A stretch of DNA of 64,000 nt. It comes from Caulobacter sp. (GTDB lineage: Bacteria; Pseudomonadota; Alphaproteobacteria; Caulobacterales; Caulobacteraceae). Both the position numbers and the translations under genes were made by a program. The number at the start of each line of letters is the position of its first letter. The stretch's first letter is position 1. The notes beneath the pieces were generated by a model. The model had not been told where the DNA came from. It worked only from the letters and a program-made list of their open reading frames with translations, and made no database searches. Where the stretch lies: assembly GCA_028291265.1 (NCBI GenBank), contig JAQGIK010000056.1, forward strand, positions 1 through 64,000. Reading direction: 5' to 3'. Positions 19,044 through 27,694 of this stretch are shown here, piece after piece.

Positions 19044-20146
19044 TGAGCGATATCCTCAACCTCCGTCCGGCCGAAGACTGCCGCTGGGACTGCGTGTCCT
19101 TCGGCGAGGTGATGCTGCGGTTCGATCCCGGCCACGGCCGGGTGCGCAACGCCCGGTCGTTCAACGTCTGGGAGGGCGGCGGCGAGTACAATGTCGCCCG
19201 CGCCATGCGCAAATGCTGGGGCAAGCGCGCCGCCGCCGTGACGGCGCTGCCGGTCAACGACCTGGGCTGGCTGGTCGAGGACCTGATGATGCAGGGCGGG
19301 GTCGACACCAGCCACGTCATCTGGCGCGACTTCGACGGCATCGGCCGCAACACCCGGGTGGGCCTGAACTTCACGGAAAAGGGCTTCGGCGTCCGCGCCG
19401 CCCTCGGCTGCTCCGACCGGGCCAACAGCGCCGCCAGCCAGATCGCGCCGGGCGAGGTCGACTGGGACCGGCTGTTCGGCGAGGAAGGCGTGCGCTGGTT
19501 CCACACAGGCGGCATCTTCGCGGCCCTGTCGCCGGGCACCGCCCAAGCCGTCATCGAGGCGGTCAAGGCGGCCCGCAAATACGGAACCATCGTCTCCTAC
19601 GACCTCAACTACCGGGCCAGCCTGTGGAAGAGCCAGGGCGGCAAGCCGGGCGCGCAGGTCATCAATCGCGAGATCGCCCAGTACGTCGACGTGATGATCG
19701 GCAACGAAGAGGACTTCACCGCCTGCCTCGGGTTCGAGGTCGAGGGCATGGACGAGCACATCAGCGCCATCGACCCGGCCAATTTCAAGACCATGATCGC
19801 CACGGCGGTTCGTGAGTTCCCCAACTTCAAGGTGGCGGCGACCACCCTGCGCAACGCCAGGACGGCGACCTTCAACGACTGGTCGGCCATCCTCTGGGCC
19901 GGCGGCGAATTCTACGCCTCGCAGATGCGCGAGAACCTGGAGATCTACGACCGGGTCGGCGGCGGCGACGGCTTCGCCTCGGGCCTCGCCTACGGCTTCC
20001 TGGAGGGCAAGGGCCCGCAGGCGGCGGTCGAGTACGGGGCCGCCCACGGCGCCCTGGCCATGACCACGCCCGGCGACACCTCGATGGTCCGCGCCAGCGA
20101 GGTCGAGGCCGTGATGCACGGCAAGGGCGCCCGGGTCATCCGCTAG
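19043..20146 (+). CDS. kdgK: PfkB-family sugar kinase, probable 2-keto-3-deoxygluconate kinase
   Basis: SFGEVMLRFDPG, VGGGDGFASGLAYG; ATG overlaps the eda stop. Confidence 0.85.
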   Translation: MSDILNLRPAEDCRWDCVSFGEVMLRFDPGHGRVRNARSFNVWEGGGEYNVARAMRKCWGKRAAAVTALPVNDLGWLVEDLMMQGGVDTSHVIWRDFDGIGRNTRVGLNFTEKGFGVRAALGCSDRANSAASQIAPGEVDWDRLFGEEGVRWFHTGGIFAALSPGTAQAVIEAVKAARKYGTIVSYDLNYRASLWKSQGGKPGAQVINREIAQYVDVMIGNEEDFTACLGFEVEGMDEHISAIDPANFKTMIATAVREFPNFKVAATTLRNARTATFNDWSAILWAGGEFYASQMRENLEIYDRVGGGDGFASGLAYGFLEGKGPQAAVEYGAAHGALAMTTPGDTSMVRASEVEAVMHGKGARVIR

Positions 20147-20169
20147 GCGCGCTCGAACGCCCAAACAAA

Positions 20170-20199
20170 AACGCCCCGGAGTTTCCTCCGGGGCGTTTC
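20170..20199. terminator. Rho-independent terminator, possibly bidirectional
   Basis: AACGCCCCGGAG-tttc-CTCCGGGGCGTT, flanked by A-rich 5' and T-containing 3' sequence. Confidence 0.8.
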
Positions 20200-20215
20200 T
20201 GCATCTGGCCTCAGC

Positions 20216-20689
20216 CTAGTGGCGGATGACCTCGAAGATCAGCCCGGTGGCGATGGCGGCCAGGATGTAGTCGTCGCCCGACCGGTACCAGTAGTAGCCG
20301 CGGGGCGGGGCCCGCAGGCGGTAGCGGCCGTAGTCGTTCACGCGGTAGCCGTTGGAACGGTAGTCGCGGGGCAGATAGGCGCCCCGGCGCCAGGCCGTGT
20401 AGCCCGGGCGGTAGTAGGGATCGCTGTAGTAGGCCGACGGCGGCGCGCCGTAGTGCCAAGTGTTGCGGTAGTAGTAGCCGTTGTGGCGAGCGCGATCCCA
20501 CCGTTCGCGTTGGCGGTTGTCGCGACGATCGTCACGGCGATCCGCGCGATGGTCACGCCGGTTGTCGCGACGATCATCGCGGCGGTCCCAGCGGTCGCCG
20601 CGGCTTTGCGCCGCGACGTCGGTGGCCGTAACCAGCATCGGTCCGGAGACGCAGGCGGCGGCGGTCAGAGCGAGTATCAGACGTTTCAT
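20216..20689 (-). CDS. RcnB-like periplasmic protein with Arg/Asp-rich low-complexity region
   Basis: MKRLILALTAAACVSGPML signal peptide; DRWDRRDDRRDNRRDHRADRRDDRRDNR; C-terminal YRLRAPPRGYYWYRSGDDYILAAIATGLI. Confidence 0.8.
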   Translation of the reverse strand: MKRLILALTAAACVSGPMLVTATDVAAQSRGDRWDRRDDRRDNRRDHRADRRDDRRDNRQRERWDRARHNGYYYRNTWHYGAPPSAYYSDPYYRPGYTAWRRGAYLPRDYRSNGYRVNDYGRYRLRAPPRGYYWYRSGDDYILAAIATGLIFEVIRH

Positions 20690-20845
20690 GGTCGACGTCC
20701 TCCTTTTGGTCGACTGGCGGTCCAGGATGGTGGAGGACCGCACGATTTCCCTCGACAGACGGCCATGGTGTGAGGCGCAGTCTGAACCCGACCTGAACGG
20801 CGCTGTCAGGGTTACCGTTCCCTGAAGATCCGAAAGGACAGCCGC

Positions 20846-21244
20846 TCAGCGGACGTTCGTCGGGTCGACCCAGTCCTTGCAGTTCTTGTTGTAAAGGTCG
20901 ATTGCGCCATTGGCGGTCGAAGCCATCTTCACCCCGACGGCATGGGCCGCGTCCACCGAATCCCAGAGCCGGGCGCCCTGCAACAGGTCGATCAGGTTGT
21001 TGGCGGTCTGGTTGGCGGCGATGAAATGCCGGACGCCGGCGGCGAGGTGAGGACAGACAACATCCACCGAGCCTCCGCTTTCGCCCGCTGTGCGGAACTC
21101 GGCGAAGCCGGCTTCCGATTCCCGCCCGATCGTCGCGTTCAGCGCCTGAGCGCGATCCTTGACGTCGGACTGCGCCCAGGCCCCTGCCGGGGCCAGCGTG
21201 AGAAAGGCGAGGGCGAGAACGGTGAGCCTTGGCGATTGGGTCAT
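20846..21244 (-). CDS. Secreted hypothetical protein
   Basis: MTQSPRLTVLALAFLTLAPAGAWAQ signal peptide. Confidence 0.65.
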   Translation of the reverse strand: MTQSPRLTVLALAFLTLAPAGAWAQSDVKDRAQALNATIGRESEAGFAEFRTAGESGGSVDVVCPHLAAGVRHFIAANQTANNLIDLLQGARLWDSVDAAHAVGVKMASTANGAIDLYNKNCKDWVDPTNVR

Positions 21245-21528
21245 GGCAAATCCTGGCGCGGGTGAGAAAGGGGGCCGCCCGCCCCGGAGCCCCCTCCAAT
21301 TGGTTACCCCGCAGTCCCGCCGTTCACACCCCCGAAAAGGGTGTGAACGCAACTCTACTTTTCCCTTACCCGCATCCTAACAGGCTGAAAGTATTCGGAG
21401 AAAAAATCGTCAAAACGTCGCAACGCGGTTCCCGGTTAACCTTGAATTCAGAGACGCGGCTCTTTGCTCGTATCCGTGATCAACACGAACCGGCCGCCAG
21501 AACGGCGCCAAACACGGGACACGGCATC

Positions 21529-21798
21529 ATGATGATGAGCCAACCTACCGAAGGCCTTATGCCCCTGCCGGGGCCGGACACCTCGGGCGACGAGCTGTTC
21601 CGCATGGGCATGCTCTACTCCACCGGTCAGGGCGGCGCGCCGCTCGACTACGTCTCGGCCCACATGCTGTTCAACCTCGCGGCGATGCGCGGCTCGATGG
21701 AAGCCCGGCTCTACCGCAAGGAACTGAGCCAGGAGATGGCCTCCGACGAAGTCGCCGAAGCCCAGCGCCAGGCGCGCGAATGGCTGGCCCGGGCGTAA
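21529..21798 (+). CDS. Small Sel1-like repeat protein
   Basis: DELFRMGMLYSTGQGGAPLDYVSAHMLFNLAAMRG. Confidence 0.75.
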   Translation: MMMSQPTEGLMPLPGPDTSGDELFRMGMLYSTGQGGAPLDYVSAHMLFNLAAMRGSMEARLYRKELSQEMASDEVAEAQRQAREWLARA

Positions 21799-21806
21799 GT
21801 CACTGA

Positions 21807-21966
21807 TCCTTCTCCCGCTCGCCGGGAGAAGGTGGCGCGAAGCGCCGGATGAGGGCAGCGCCGGACTTTGGTGATTGCCCTGATCATGGATGACTCGGCC
21901 AGCTTCGGCGCCGCCCTCATCCGAGCCCCTTCGGGGCCCACCTTCTCCCGGCAAGCGGGAGAAGGA
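21807..21966. repeat. Paired inverted repeat, family B copy 1 (TCCTTCTCCCGCTCGCCGGGAGAAGGTGG ... CCACCTTCTCCCGGCAAGCGGGAGAAGGA)
   Basis: Same arms and conserved inner GGATGAGGGCRGC / GCCGCCCTCATCC at 46159 and 59409. Confidence 0.9.
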
Positions 21967-21977
21967 ACCGAGAAGAC

Positions 21978-22739
21978 CTAGTTATTGCTCCGCGGGTTCA
22001 GGTCGTAGCTGAAGCCGAAGCTGATCGGGATCAGGTCCCTGAAATACTGCTGCAGGAACAGGTTGGCCTCGGCCACGTCGCTGCGCGGCACATAGACCAG
22101 ATCGAACCGCCGCAGGGGGACCAGATCGGCCCCGCCCTGGTTCGAGCCCTTCAACAGATCCACCGTCCGCCGCATGAACCGCCCGTCGGCGTTGCGGCGC
22201 AGGATGACCACCTGCTTGCGCTTGGCGGTCGGGTTGAAGCCGCCGGCCATGGCCACCGCCTGCAGCGAATTGATGTCGCCGGGCATGTCGTAGATGCCGG
22301 GCTTGGATACCTCGCCGTAGACGAACACCTTCAGTGGCTGGGCCGTCTTCACCCCGACCGTGACCTGGGGCCGCAGCAGCTCCCGCGAATAGGCCGCGGC
22401 CAGCGCCTGTTCGATTTCCGGCAGGGTGCGGTCGGCGACCATCACGGCGCCGACCAGGGGCAGGGCGATTCGCCCGTCCGGCTGGATGAAGCCGGTCTTG
22501 TTCAGCTCCGGCGCCGAGGCGATGAAAATCTCCAGTTCGTCGCCCGGATAGACGCGGTAGGCGGGCTCGGCCTCGCTCCAGTCGGCATAGGCGATGTCGG
22601 GAAACGCCTGCCCTCTGGGGGCCGAGGTCGGCCGGTCCTTGTCCTTGCCCCCGAACGGCCAGGCCTGTGCCGCCAGGGGGGCGCCCGCCGCCAGGGCGAG
22701 GACGCTGAGGGCTGCAACAAGACGGCGCGCGCGGATCAT
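21978..22739 (-). CDS. hfsD: Polysaccharide export outer-membrane protein (Wza-like; HfsD)
   Basis: YRVYPGDELEIFIASAPELNKTGFIQPDGRIALPLVGAV poly_export motif; SLBB KVFVYGEVSKPGIYDMPG. Confidence 0.8.
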   Translation of the reverse strand: MIRARRLVAALSVLALAAGAPLAAQAWPFGGKDKDRPTSAPRGQAFPDIAYADWSEAEPAYRVYPGDELEIFIASAPELNKTGFIQPDGRIALPLVGAVMVADRTLPEIEQALAAAYSRELLRPQVTVGVKTAQPLKVFVYGEVSKPGIYDMPGDINSLQAVAMAGGFNPTAKRKQVVILRRNADGRFMRRTVDLLKGSNQGGADLVPLRRFDLVYVPRSDVAEANLFLQQYFRDLIPISFGFSYDLNPRSNN

Positions 22740-22826
22740 GGGCCAAACGTTAAGGAGAATGGGTAACGGACCGTTAATGCCGCCCGCGCGAGGGTGCCCT
22801 TGAAGAGAGGGCGTCAGAAGAATCGC

Positions 22827-24329
22827 ATGGCCTACGCCGGCAGCTGGAGCACTGTACCGCATGACCCGCCGGCCCGCGCCGACTGGGCCGGTCGGCCGCG
22901 CTATGCGCCCAGCGACTTCGTCACCCTGCTGTGGCGCGAGAAGGGGTTGATGCTGGCCGTCTTCCTGGTGCTGTTCGTCGTCGGCGCCGGCTTCTCGATG
23001 ACGCTCAAGAAGTCCTACACGGCCGGCTCCAGCGTGCTGGTCCAGCTGGGCCCGGAATATGTCTACGAGCCCCGGGCCGGCGACGCCGCCCGCGGCGCGG
23101 TGCCCGACATCGACAGCCTGGTCGCCTCCGAAGCCGAGATCCTGCTCTCCAGCCAGCTGCGCGAACGCACCCTGCGCAAGCTCGGCCTGTCGACCGTCTA
23201 TCCCGCAGTCGGCGAGAAGTACGACGCCGCGCCCGCCGCCGAGAAGCCGCTGATCATGGCCAAGGCGGTGCAGGACATGGGCGAGAAGATGAATGTCGCC
23301 ACCACGCCGCTGAACCCGGTGATCCGCATCAGCTTCGAGCATGAGGACCCGGCCATGGCCGCCCGGGTGCTGAACACCTTCCTCGAGGAATACCTCGCCT
23401 ACCGCCGCACGGTCCTGGTCCAGGCCGCCTCGCCGGCCCTGGAGCGCCAGCGGGTGTTGTTCGAGGAGCGGCTGGCCGACGCCGACACCGCCTATCAGGA
23501 GTTCCTGCAGAACAACAATCTGGGTGACTTCGCCGCCACCAAGTCCAGCATGACCCAGCTGATCGGCCAGCTCGAGGGCCAACGCTACACGCTCGAGGCC
23601 AGCATCCAGGAGCGTCAGGGACGCCTCGCCGGCCTTGAGAGCCAGTTGGCCGGTTTCCCGCCGACGACCCTGCTCTACAGCGACGTCAACACCGCCGACA
23701 CCGACAAGTTGGCCCAGCTCAAGGTGCAGCGCGAGGACCTGCGCAGCCGCTACACGCCGGACTCCCAGACCCTCCAGAACATCGACGCCCAGATCCGCAC
23801 CCTGGAAGCCGCCGTCGGCGCCGGCCGCACCGCCGCGCCGGGCGCGCGGCGCATGGGACCCAACCCGGTCTACCAGACCCTGGTGACGGACAAGGCCCAA
23901 CTGGTCGCCGAAATTTCCTCGCTGAAGAGCGCCCGCGACACCAACACCGCCCAATACGCCGAGGCCACCACCAAGCTGCAGCAACTGGCCGAGCTTGAGC
24001 CGCGGTTCACCGAGCTGACCCGCGACCGCGACATCCTGCAGAGCTCGGTGCGCGACTACACGGTCAAGGAACAACAGGACGACGCCGCCCGTATGATGGC
24101 CGGCGAGAGCAACGACAACATCCGCATCTTCGAGCGCGCCAGCCCGCCGCCGAAGGGCGCCAGCCTGAAGAAGCCGGTGCTGATCCTGGCCTTCCTGTTC
24201 GCGGCCTTCTCGGCCCTCTGCGCCGGCCTGTTGCGCATGTTCCTGCGCCCCGGCATGCCGACGCCGGCCTCGGCCTCGCGGACCCTCGATCTGCCCGTCC
24301 TGGGTGCGGCGCCGCTGAAGGCGCGTTGA
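22827..24329 (+). CDS. hfsA: Chain-length determinant/Wzc-like polysaccharide transport protein (HfsA)
   Basis: N-terminal TM, PALERQRVLFEERLADADTAYQEFLQ coiled coil, C-terminal TM after PPPKGASLKKPVLILAFL. Confidence 0.8.
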   Translation: MAYAGSWSTVPHDPPARADWAGRPRYAPSDFVTLLWREKGLMLAVFLVLFVVGAGFSMTLKKSYTAGSSVLVQLGPEYVYEPRAGDAARGAVPDIDSLVASEAEILLSSQLRERTLRKLGLSTVYPAVGEKYDAAPAAEKPLIMAKAVQDMGEKMNVATTPLNPVIRISFEHEDPAMAARVLNTFLEEYLAYRRTVLVQAASPALERQRVLFEERLADADTAYQEFLQNNNLGDFAATKSSMTQLIGQLEGQRYTLEASIQERQGRLAGLESQLAGFPPTTLLYSDVNTADTDKLAQLKVQREDLRSRYTPDSQTLQNIDAQIRTLEAAVGAGRTAAPGARRMGPNPVYQTLVTDKAQLVAEISSLKSARDTNTAQYAEATTKLQQLAELEPRFTELTRDRDILQSSVRDYTVKEQQDDAARMMAGESNDNIRIFERASPPPKGASLKKPVLILAFLFAAFSALCAGLLRMFLRPGMPTPASASRTLDLPVLGAAPLKAR

Positions 24330-24348
24330 TCTCAGTACGCCCAACACC

Positions 24349-24478
24349 GTCATCCTCGGGCTTGTCCCGAGGACCCATTTGTCCGTCGTGCGCGAATGGA
24401 TGAGGTTTCGCTCGCAAGTCAGCGCCAACCGTTTGTCGCGGCTGAACGATGGGTCCTCGGGACAGGCCCGAGGATGAC
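24349..24478. repeat. Paired inverted repeat, family C (GTCATCCTCGGGCTTGTCCCGAGGACCCAT ... ATGGGTCCTCGGGACAGGCCCGAGGATGAC)
   Basis: Arms 24349-24378 and 24449-24478 are near-perfect reverse complements. Confidence 0.88.
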
Positions 24479-24605
24479 GATTGGGGGGGGAAACCGCGGC
24501 GCCAATCGGCCCCGCGATGTGATTCTATGGCGCAGACGGCGAGGCGGGCCGTCGGCGACCGGATAAGATAACCTGCAACCCACTGCGTGCGTGGCGATTC
24601 GACGG

Positions 24606-25307
24606 ATGGTGGACCTGAGCGGCGAAATGGGGGGGCTGTGGGCGACGCTTGGCGCGCCCGCTCCCGGCCGCGCGCGCGTCATCCAGTTCGCCGCCGCCCG
24701 GGCCGGCGAGGGGACCTCCACCGTCGCCCGCGAGTTCGCCCGCTTCGCCGCCCGCCGGGCCGGCAAGACCGTCTGGCTGATCGATCTGGACCTGCAGGCC
24801 TCGCCGCAGCACGCCGCCATCGCCGCCGACCCGGTCCACTACGGGGCCCTCGGCAAGGCCTCTTCCGCCAGCCCGGACGGCAGCAGCTTCCTGACCATCC
24901 AGCCGCCGCAGAAGACCGCCGACGGCCTGATCATCCCCGACGCCCGCTACATCGCCGCCCATCAGGTCGGCGAGGCCCGCTGGTGGGTCACCCGTTTCCG
25001 CCGCGAGGTGCTCAAGGGCCGCCAGACCGTCCACATCCTGCCCGGCGCCGACTACTGGAACAGCCTGCGCAAGCACGCCGACCTGGTCGTCATCGACGCC
25101 CCCGCCGCCGACCGCTCGCAGGCCGCCCTGACCGTGGCGCCATTCATCGACCAGACCGTGCTGGTGGTTTCGGCCGACCAGCCGGACGTCAGGGCGCCGG
25201 CCCAGCTGCGCGACGCGATTGCGACTGCGGGCGGCCGGGTGGCCGGGGTCTTCTTCAACCGCGCCCAGGTCGAACCACCCGGCTTCCTGCGGCGGATCCT
25301 GCCGTGA
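24606..25307 (+). CDS. hfsB: BY-kinase-like ATPase, HfsB-like, degenerate Walker A
   Basis: RAGEGTSTVAREFARF, VWLIDLDLQ, DLVVIDAPAAD; downstream of hfsA. GTG at 24591 is an alternative start. Confidence 0.72.
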   Translation: MVDLSGEMGGLWATLGAPAPGRARVIQFAAARAGEGTSTVAREFARFAARRAGKTVWLIDLDLQASPQHAAIAADPVHYGALGKASSASPDGSSFLTIQPPQKTADGLIIPDARYIAAHQVGEARWWVTRFRREVLKGRQTVHILPGADYWNSLRKHADLVVIDAPAADRSQAALTVAPFIDQTVLVVSADQPDVRAPAQLRDAIATAGGRVAGVFFNRAQVEPPGFLRRILP

Positions 25308-25330
25308 GCGCGCGGCTCTCCATAAACCTA

Positions 25331-25456
25331 CCGCTCATCCCGGCGAATGCCGGGACCCGGATTCAGCCTCGCTCTTGGATCGTTGGCCCACCGACAGTTC
25401 CAATCGCGGAAAGTCGTGGGTTCCATCTGGGTCCCGGCATTCGCCGGGATGAGCGG
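25331..25456. repeat. Paired inverted repeat, family A copy 2
   Basis: Arms 25331-25362 and 25425-25456. Confidence 0.92.
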
Positions 25457-25460
25457 TAAT

Positions 25461-26768
25461 ATGTTGCCTTACGCGGACTGGACTCGTCCGCCTCCGCCCA
25501 TCGGCAGCCCAATACCCCCAGGCCCGACAACTCCTTCACGTCCCCGCCGCCGCGCCGACCTGTTCGACTGGCTCGCCTTCGGCCTCTCGGTCTTCATCCT
25601 GCTGATCTTCAGCCAGGGCTGGATCATGCCGATCTTCGGGGCGACCTTCGACGCCGCCGCCTCGGGGATCGTCCGCAACGCCTACCTGCCGGCCTATGGG
25701 GCGGCCATCGTGCTGATGGCCATGAACCTCGGCGAGGTGGTCAAGGGCACGCTACGCCAGCCGCTGCTGGTGCTGATCATGCTGGTGGTGGCCGCCTCCA
25801 TGCTGTGGTCGCTGGCCCCCGACGCCACCCTGCGCCGGATGATCGCCCTCTACGCCACGACCCTGGGCGGCATCGTCATCGCCGCCCGCTACCGCTGGTC
25901 GACGCTGGCCGAGGTCATCGGGACGTCGTTCCTGATCCTGGCCGTGGTTTCCTTCCTGCTGGCCGTCGGCGCGCCGTCGATCGGCAAGATGCAGACCTTG
26001 TTCCCCGGCGCCTGGCGGGGTGTCTGGGTCGAGAAGAACGGCCTGGGCGGCATGATGGCCATGGGCTTCGGCGTCTGCGCCGCCGCCGGTCTCCTGAACC
26101 CGCGCCGGGCCTGGCTGTGGTACGGGGCAGCCATCCTGACCCTGTTCCTGGTCATCATGTCGACCTCGAAGACCTCGCTGGTCTCGCTGGTGCTCGGGAT
26201 CGGCGCCCTGGCCTTCGTCTGGATCGTGCGCCGGGGCGCCGCCTCCGCCGTGGCCGCCACCTGGGCGGCGGTGGTCGGGGCCCTGCTGTTCGCCGCCTTC
26301 CTGGTCTTCGCTTCGGATGTCTTCCTGGGGTTGCTCGGCAAGGACGCCACCCTGACCGGCCGCACCAGGATCTGGGCCGCCGTCTGGCGGCAGATCCAGG
26401 AACGGCCCTGGACCGGCTATGGCTACAGCGCCGTCTGGGACGACAAGTCGGGCTGGGGCCCGCTGGCCTGGATCACCAGGGAAGCCAACTTCAAACCCAA
26501 CCACGCCCACAACGCCTGGCTCGAGCAGTGGCTGGGCATGGGCTACCCGGGCCTGATCGCCTGGGCGCTGTTCTACCTGCAGACCATGATCGCGGCCATC
26601 GTCGCCGTGTTCCGCGAGAAGGGCGCCTACCTCGCCCTGCCGTTCCTGATCATCTACAGCCTGACCACCCTGACCGAGAGCTTCGCGGTCTCCTACAACG
26701 ACATGCGCTGGATGATCTTCGTGGCGCTCGCCGTGAAGCTGGCCTTGCCCGATCGGGATCAGGACTAG
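25461..26768 (+). CDS. hfsC: O-antigen ligase/polymerase-like membrane protein (HfsC)
   Basis: Multiple TM segments; NHAHNAWLEQWLGMGYPGLIAW Wzy/WaaL motif. ATG at 25461 preferred, since the upstream ORF extension lies in the repeat. Confidence 0.78.
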   Translation: MLPYADWTRPPPPIGSPIPPGPTTPSRPRRRADLFDWLAFGLSVFILLIFSQGWIMPIFGATFDAAASGIVRNAYLPAYGAAIVLMAMNLGEVVKGTLRQPLLVLIMLVVAASMLWSLAPDATLRRMIALYATTLGGIVIAARYRWSTLAEVIGTSFLILAVVSFLLAVGAPSIGKMQTLFPGAWRGVWVEKNGLGGMMAMGFGVCAAAGLLNPRRAWLWYGAAILTLFLVIMSTSKTSLVSLVLGIGALAFVWIVRRGAASAVAATWAAVVGALLFAAFLVFASDVFLGLLGKDATLTGRTRIWAAVWRQIQERPWTGYGYSAVWDDKSGWGPLAWITREANFKPNHAHNAWLEQWLGMGYPGLIAWALFYLQTMIAAIVAVFREKGAYLALPFLIIYSLTTLTESFAVSYNDMRWMIFVALAVKLALPDRDQD

Positions 26769-26944
26769 ACCCGTCCAATCCCCTACGCCACCACCCACAC
26801 GACCCCGGCGCAATCCCGGCGGAATCCTGCGCCGATCACCCATGGCGCCCCGTACCGGCTCGGGTAAAAATATCTGTTAGAACAATGCCTTACAGAAGAC
26901 CGATAGTTCGAAACCTGCTATAACGGCGCTTCGATAAGCCACCT

Positions 26945-27694
26945 CTACAGCCCCGCCCGCGACGCCCCTTGCGCCATCGTCACCACATCGAACGAGGTTT
27001 TCGCCCGCTCGACCAGCCGCGCCAGGGCGTCCGGCGTGCAGCCCCAGGCCGAGGGCGTTTCGGCCACGTCGTGGGTGTAGAGGATCAGCCAGGCCTTGCG
27101 GCGCACGGCCTCGTCCATCCAGCGCAGGGCGCATGCCTCGCCGTCCTCGCCCTCGACGCCGACGGCGGGCAGCTGGTTGGCGTCGGCGCCGTCGGTGACC
27201 AGGCCGGCCTGGACCGTGCGCAGGGTCTTGAAGCGGCCGCCCAGCGCCTTCTTGGCGGCGAAGGAGACGTCGCCGTAGGGGTAGGCGAAGCTGACCGGGT
27301 CCGGCGCGCCGCGTGCGGCCAGGGCCAGGCCGTTGCGGGCGACGTCGGCGGCGATGGTCGGTTGGTCGGCCTGGCCGCAGTCGAGGTGGCTGTAGGTGTG
27401 GCAGGCGACCTCATGGCCGGCCGCGACGAGGCGGCGGGCGTCCTCGGCGGAACCGTAGCGGCCCATGGGGCCGTCACCGTCCTCAAGGCCGGCGCAGATG
27501 TAGAAGGTGCCGCGCAAGGATGCGGCCTCCAGCACCCGGGCCCCGGCGAGGGCGGCGGTGGCCGGCACGTCGTCGAAGCTGAAGGTGATCATCGGCCGGT
27601 CGAGCGCCAGCCGCAGCGGTTTGCGGAAGGCCAGGCGGGTGTAGCGGCGGCGCAGCTTGCCGCGCAGCGACCGGTCGGCGGAATAGGCTTCCAT
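26945..27694 (-). CDS. hfsH: Polysaccharide deacetylase (HfsH-like)
   Basis: ITFSFDDVPATA, HEVACHTYSHLD, FAYPYGDVS, LILYTHDV NodB-type motifs. Confidence 0.85.
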   Translation of the reverse strand: MEAYSADRSLRGKLRRRYTRLAFRKPLRLALDRPMITFSFDDVPATAALAGARVLEAASLRGTFYICAGLEDGDGPMGRYGSAEDARRLVAAGHEVACHTYSHLDCGQADQPTIAADVARNGLALAARGAPDPVSFAYPYGDVSFAAKKALGGRFKTLRTVQAGLVTDGADANQLPAVGVEGEDGEACALRWMDEAVRRKAWLILYTHDVAETPSAWGCTPDALARLVERAKTSFDVVTMAQGASRAGL

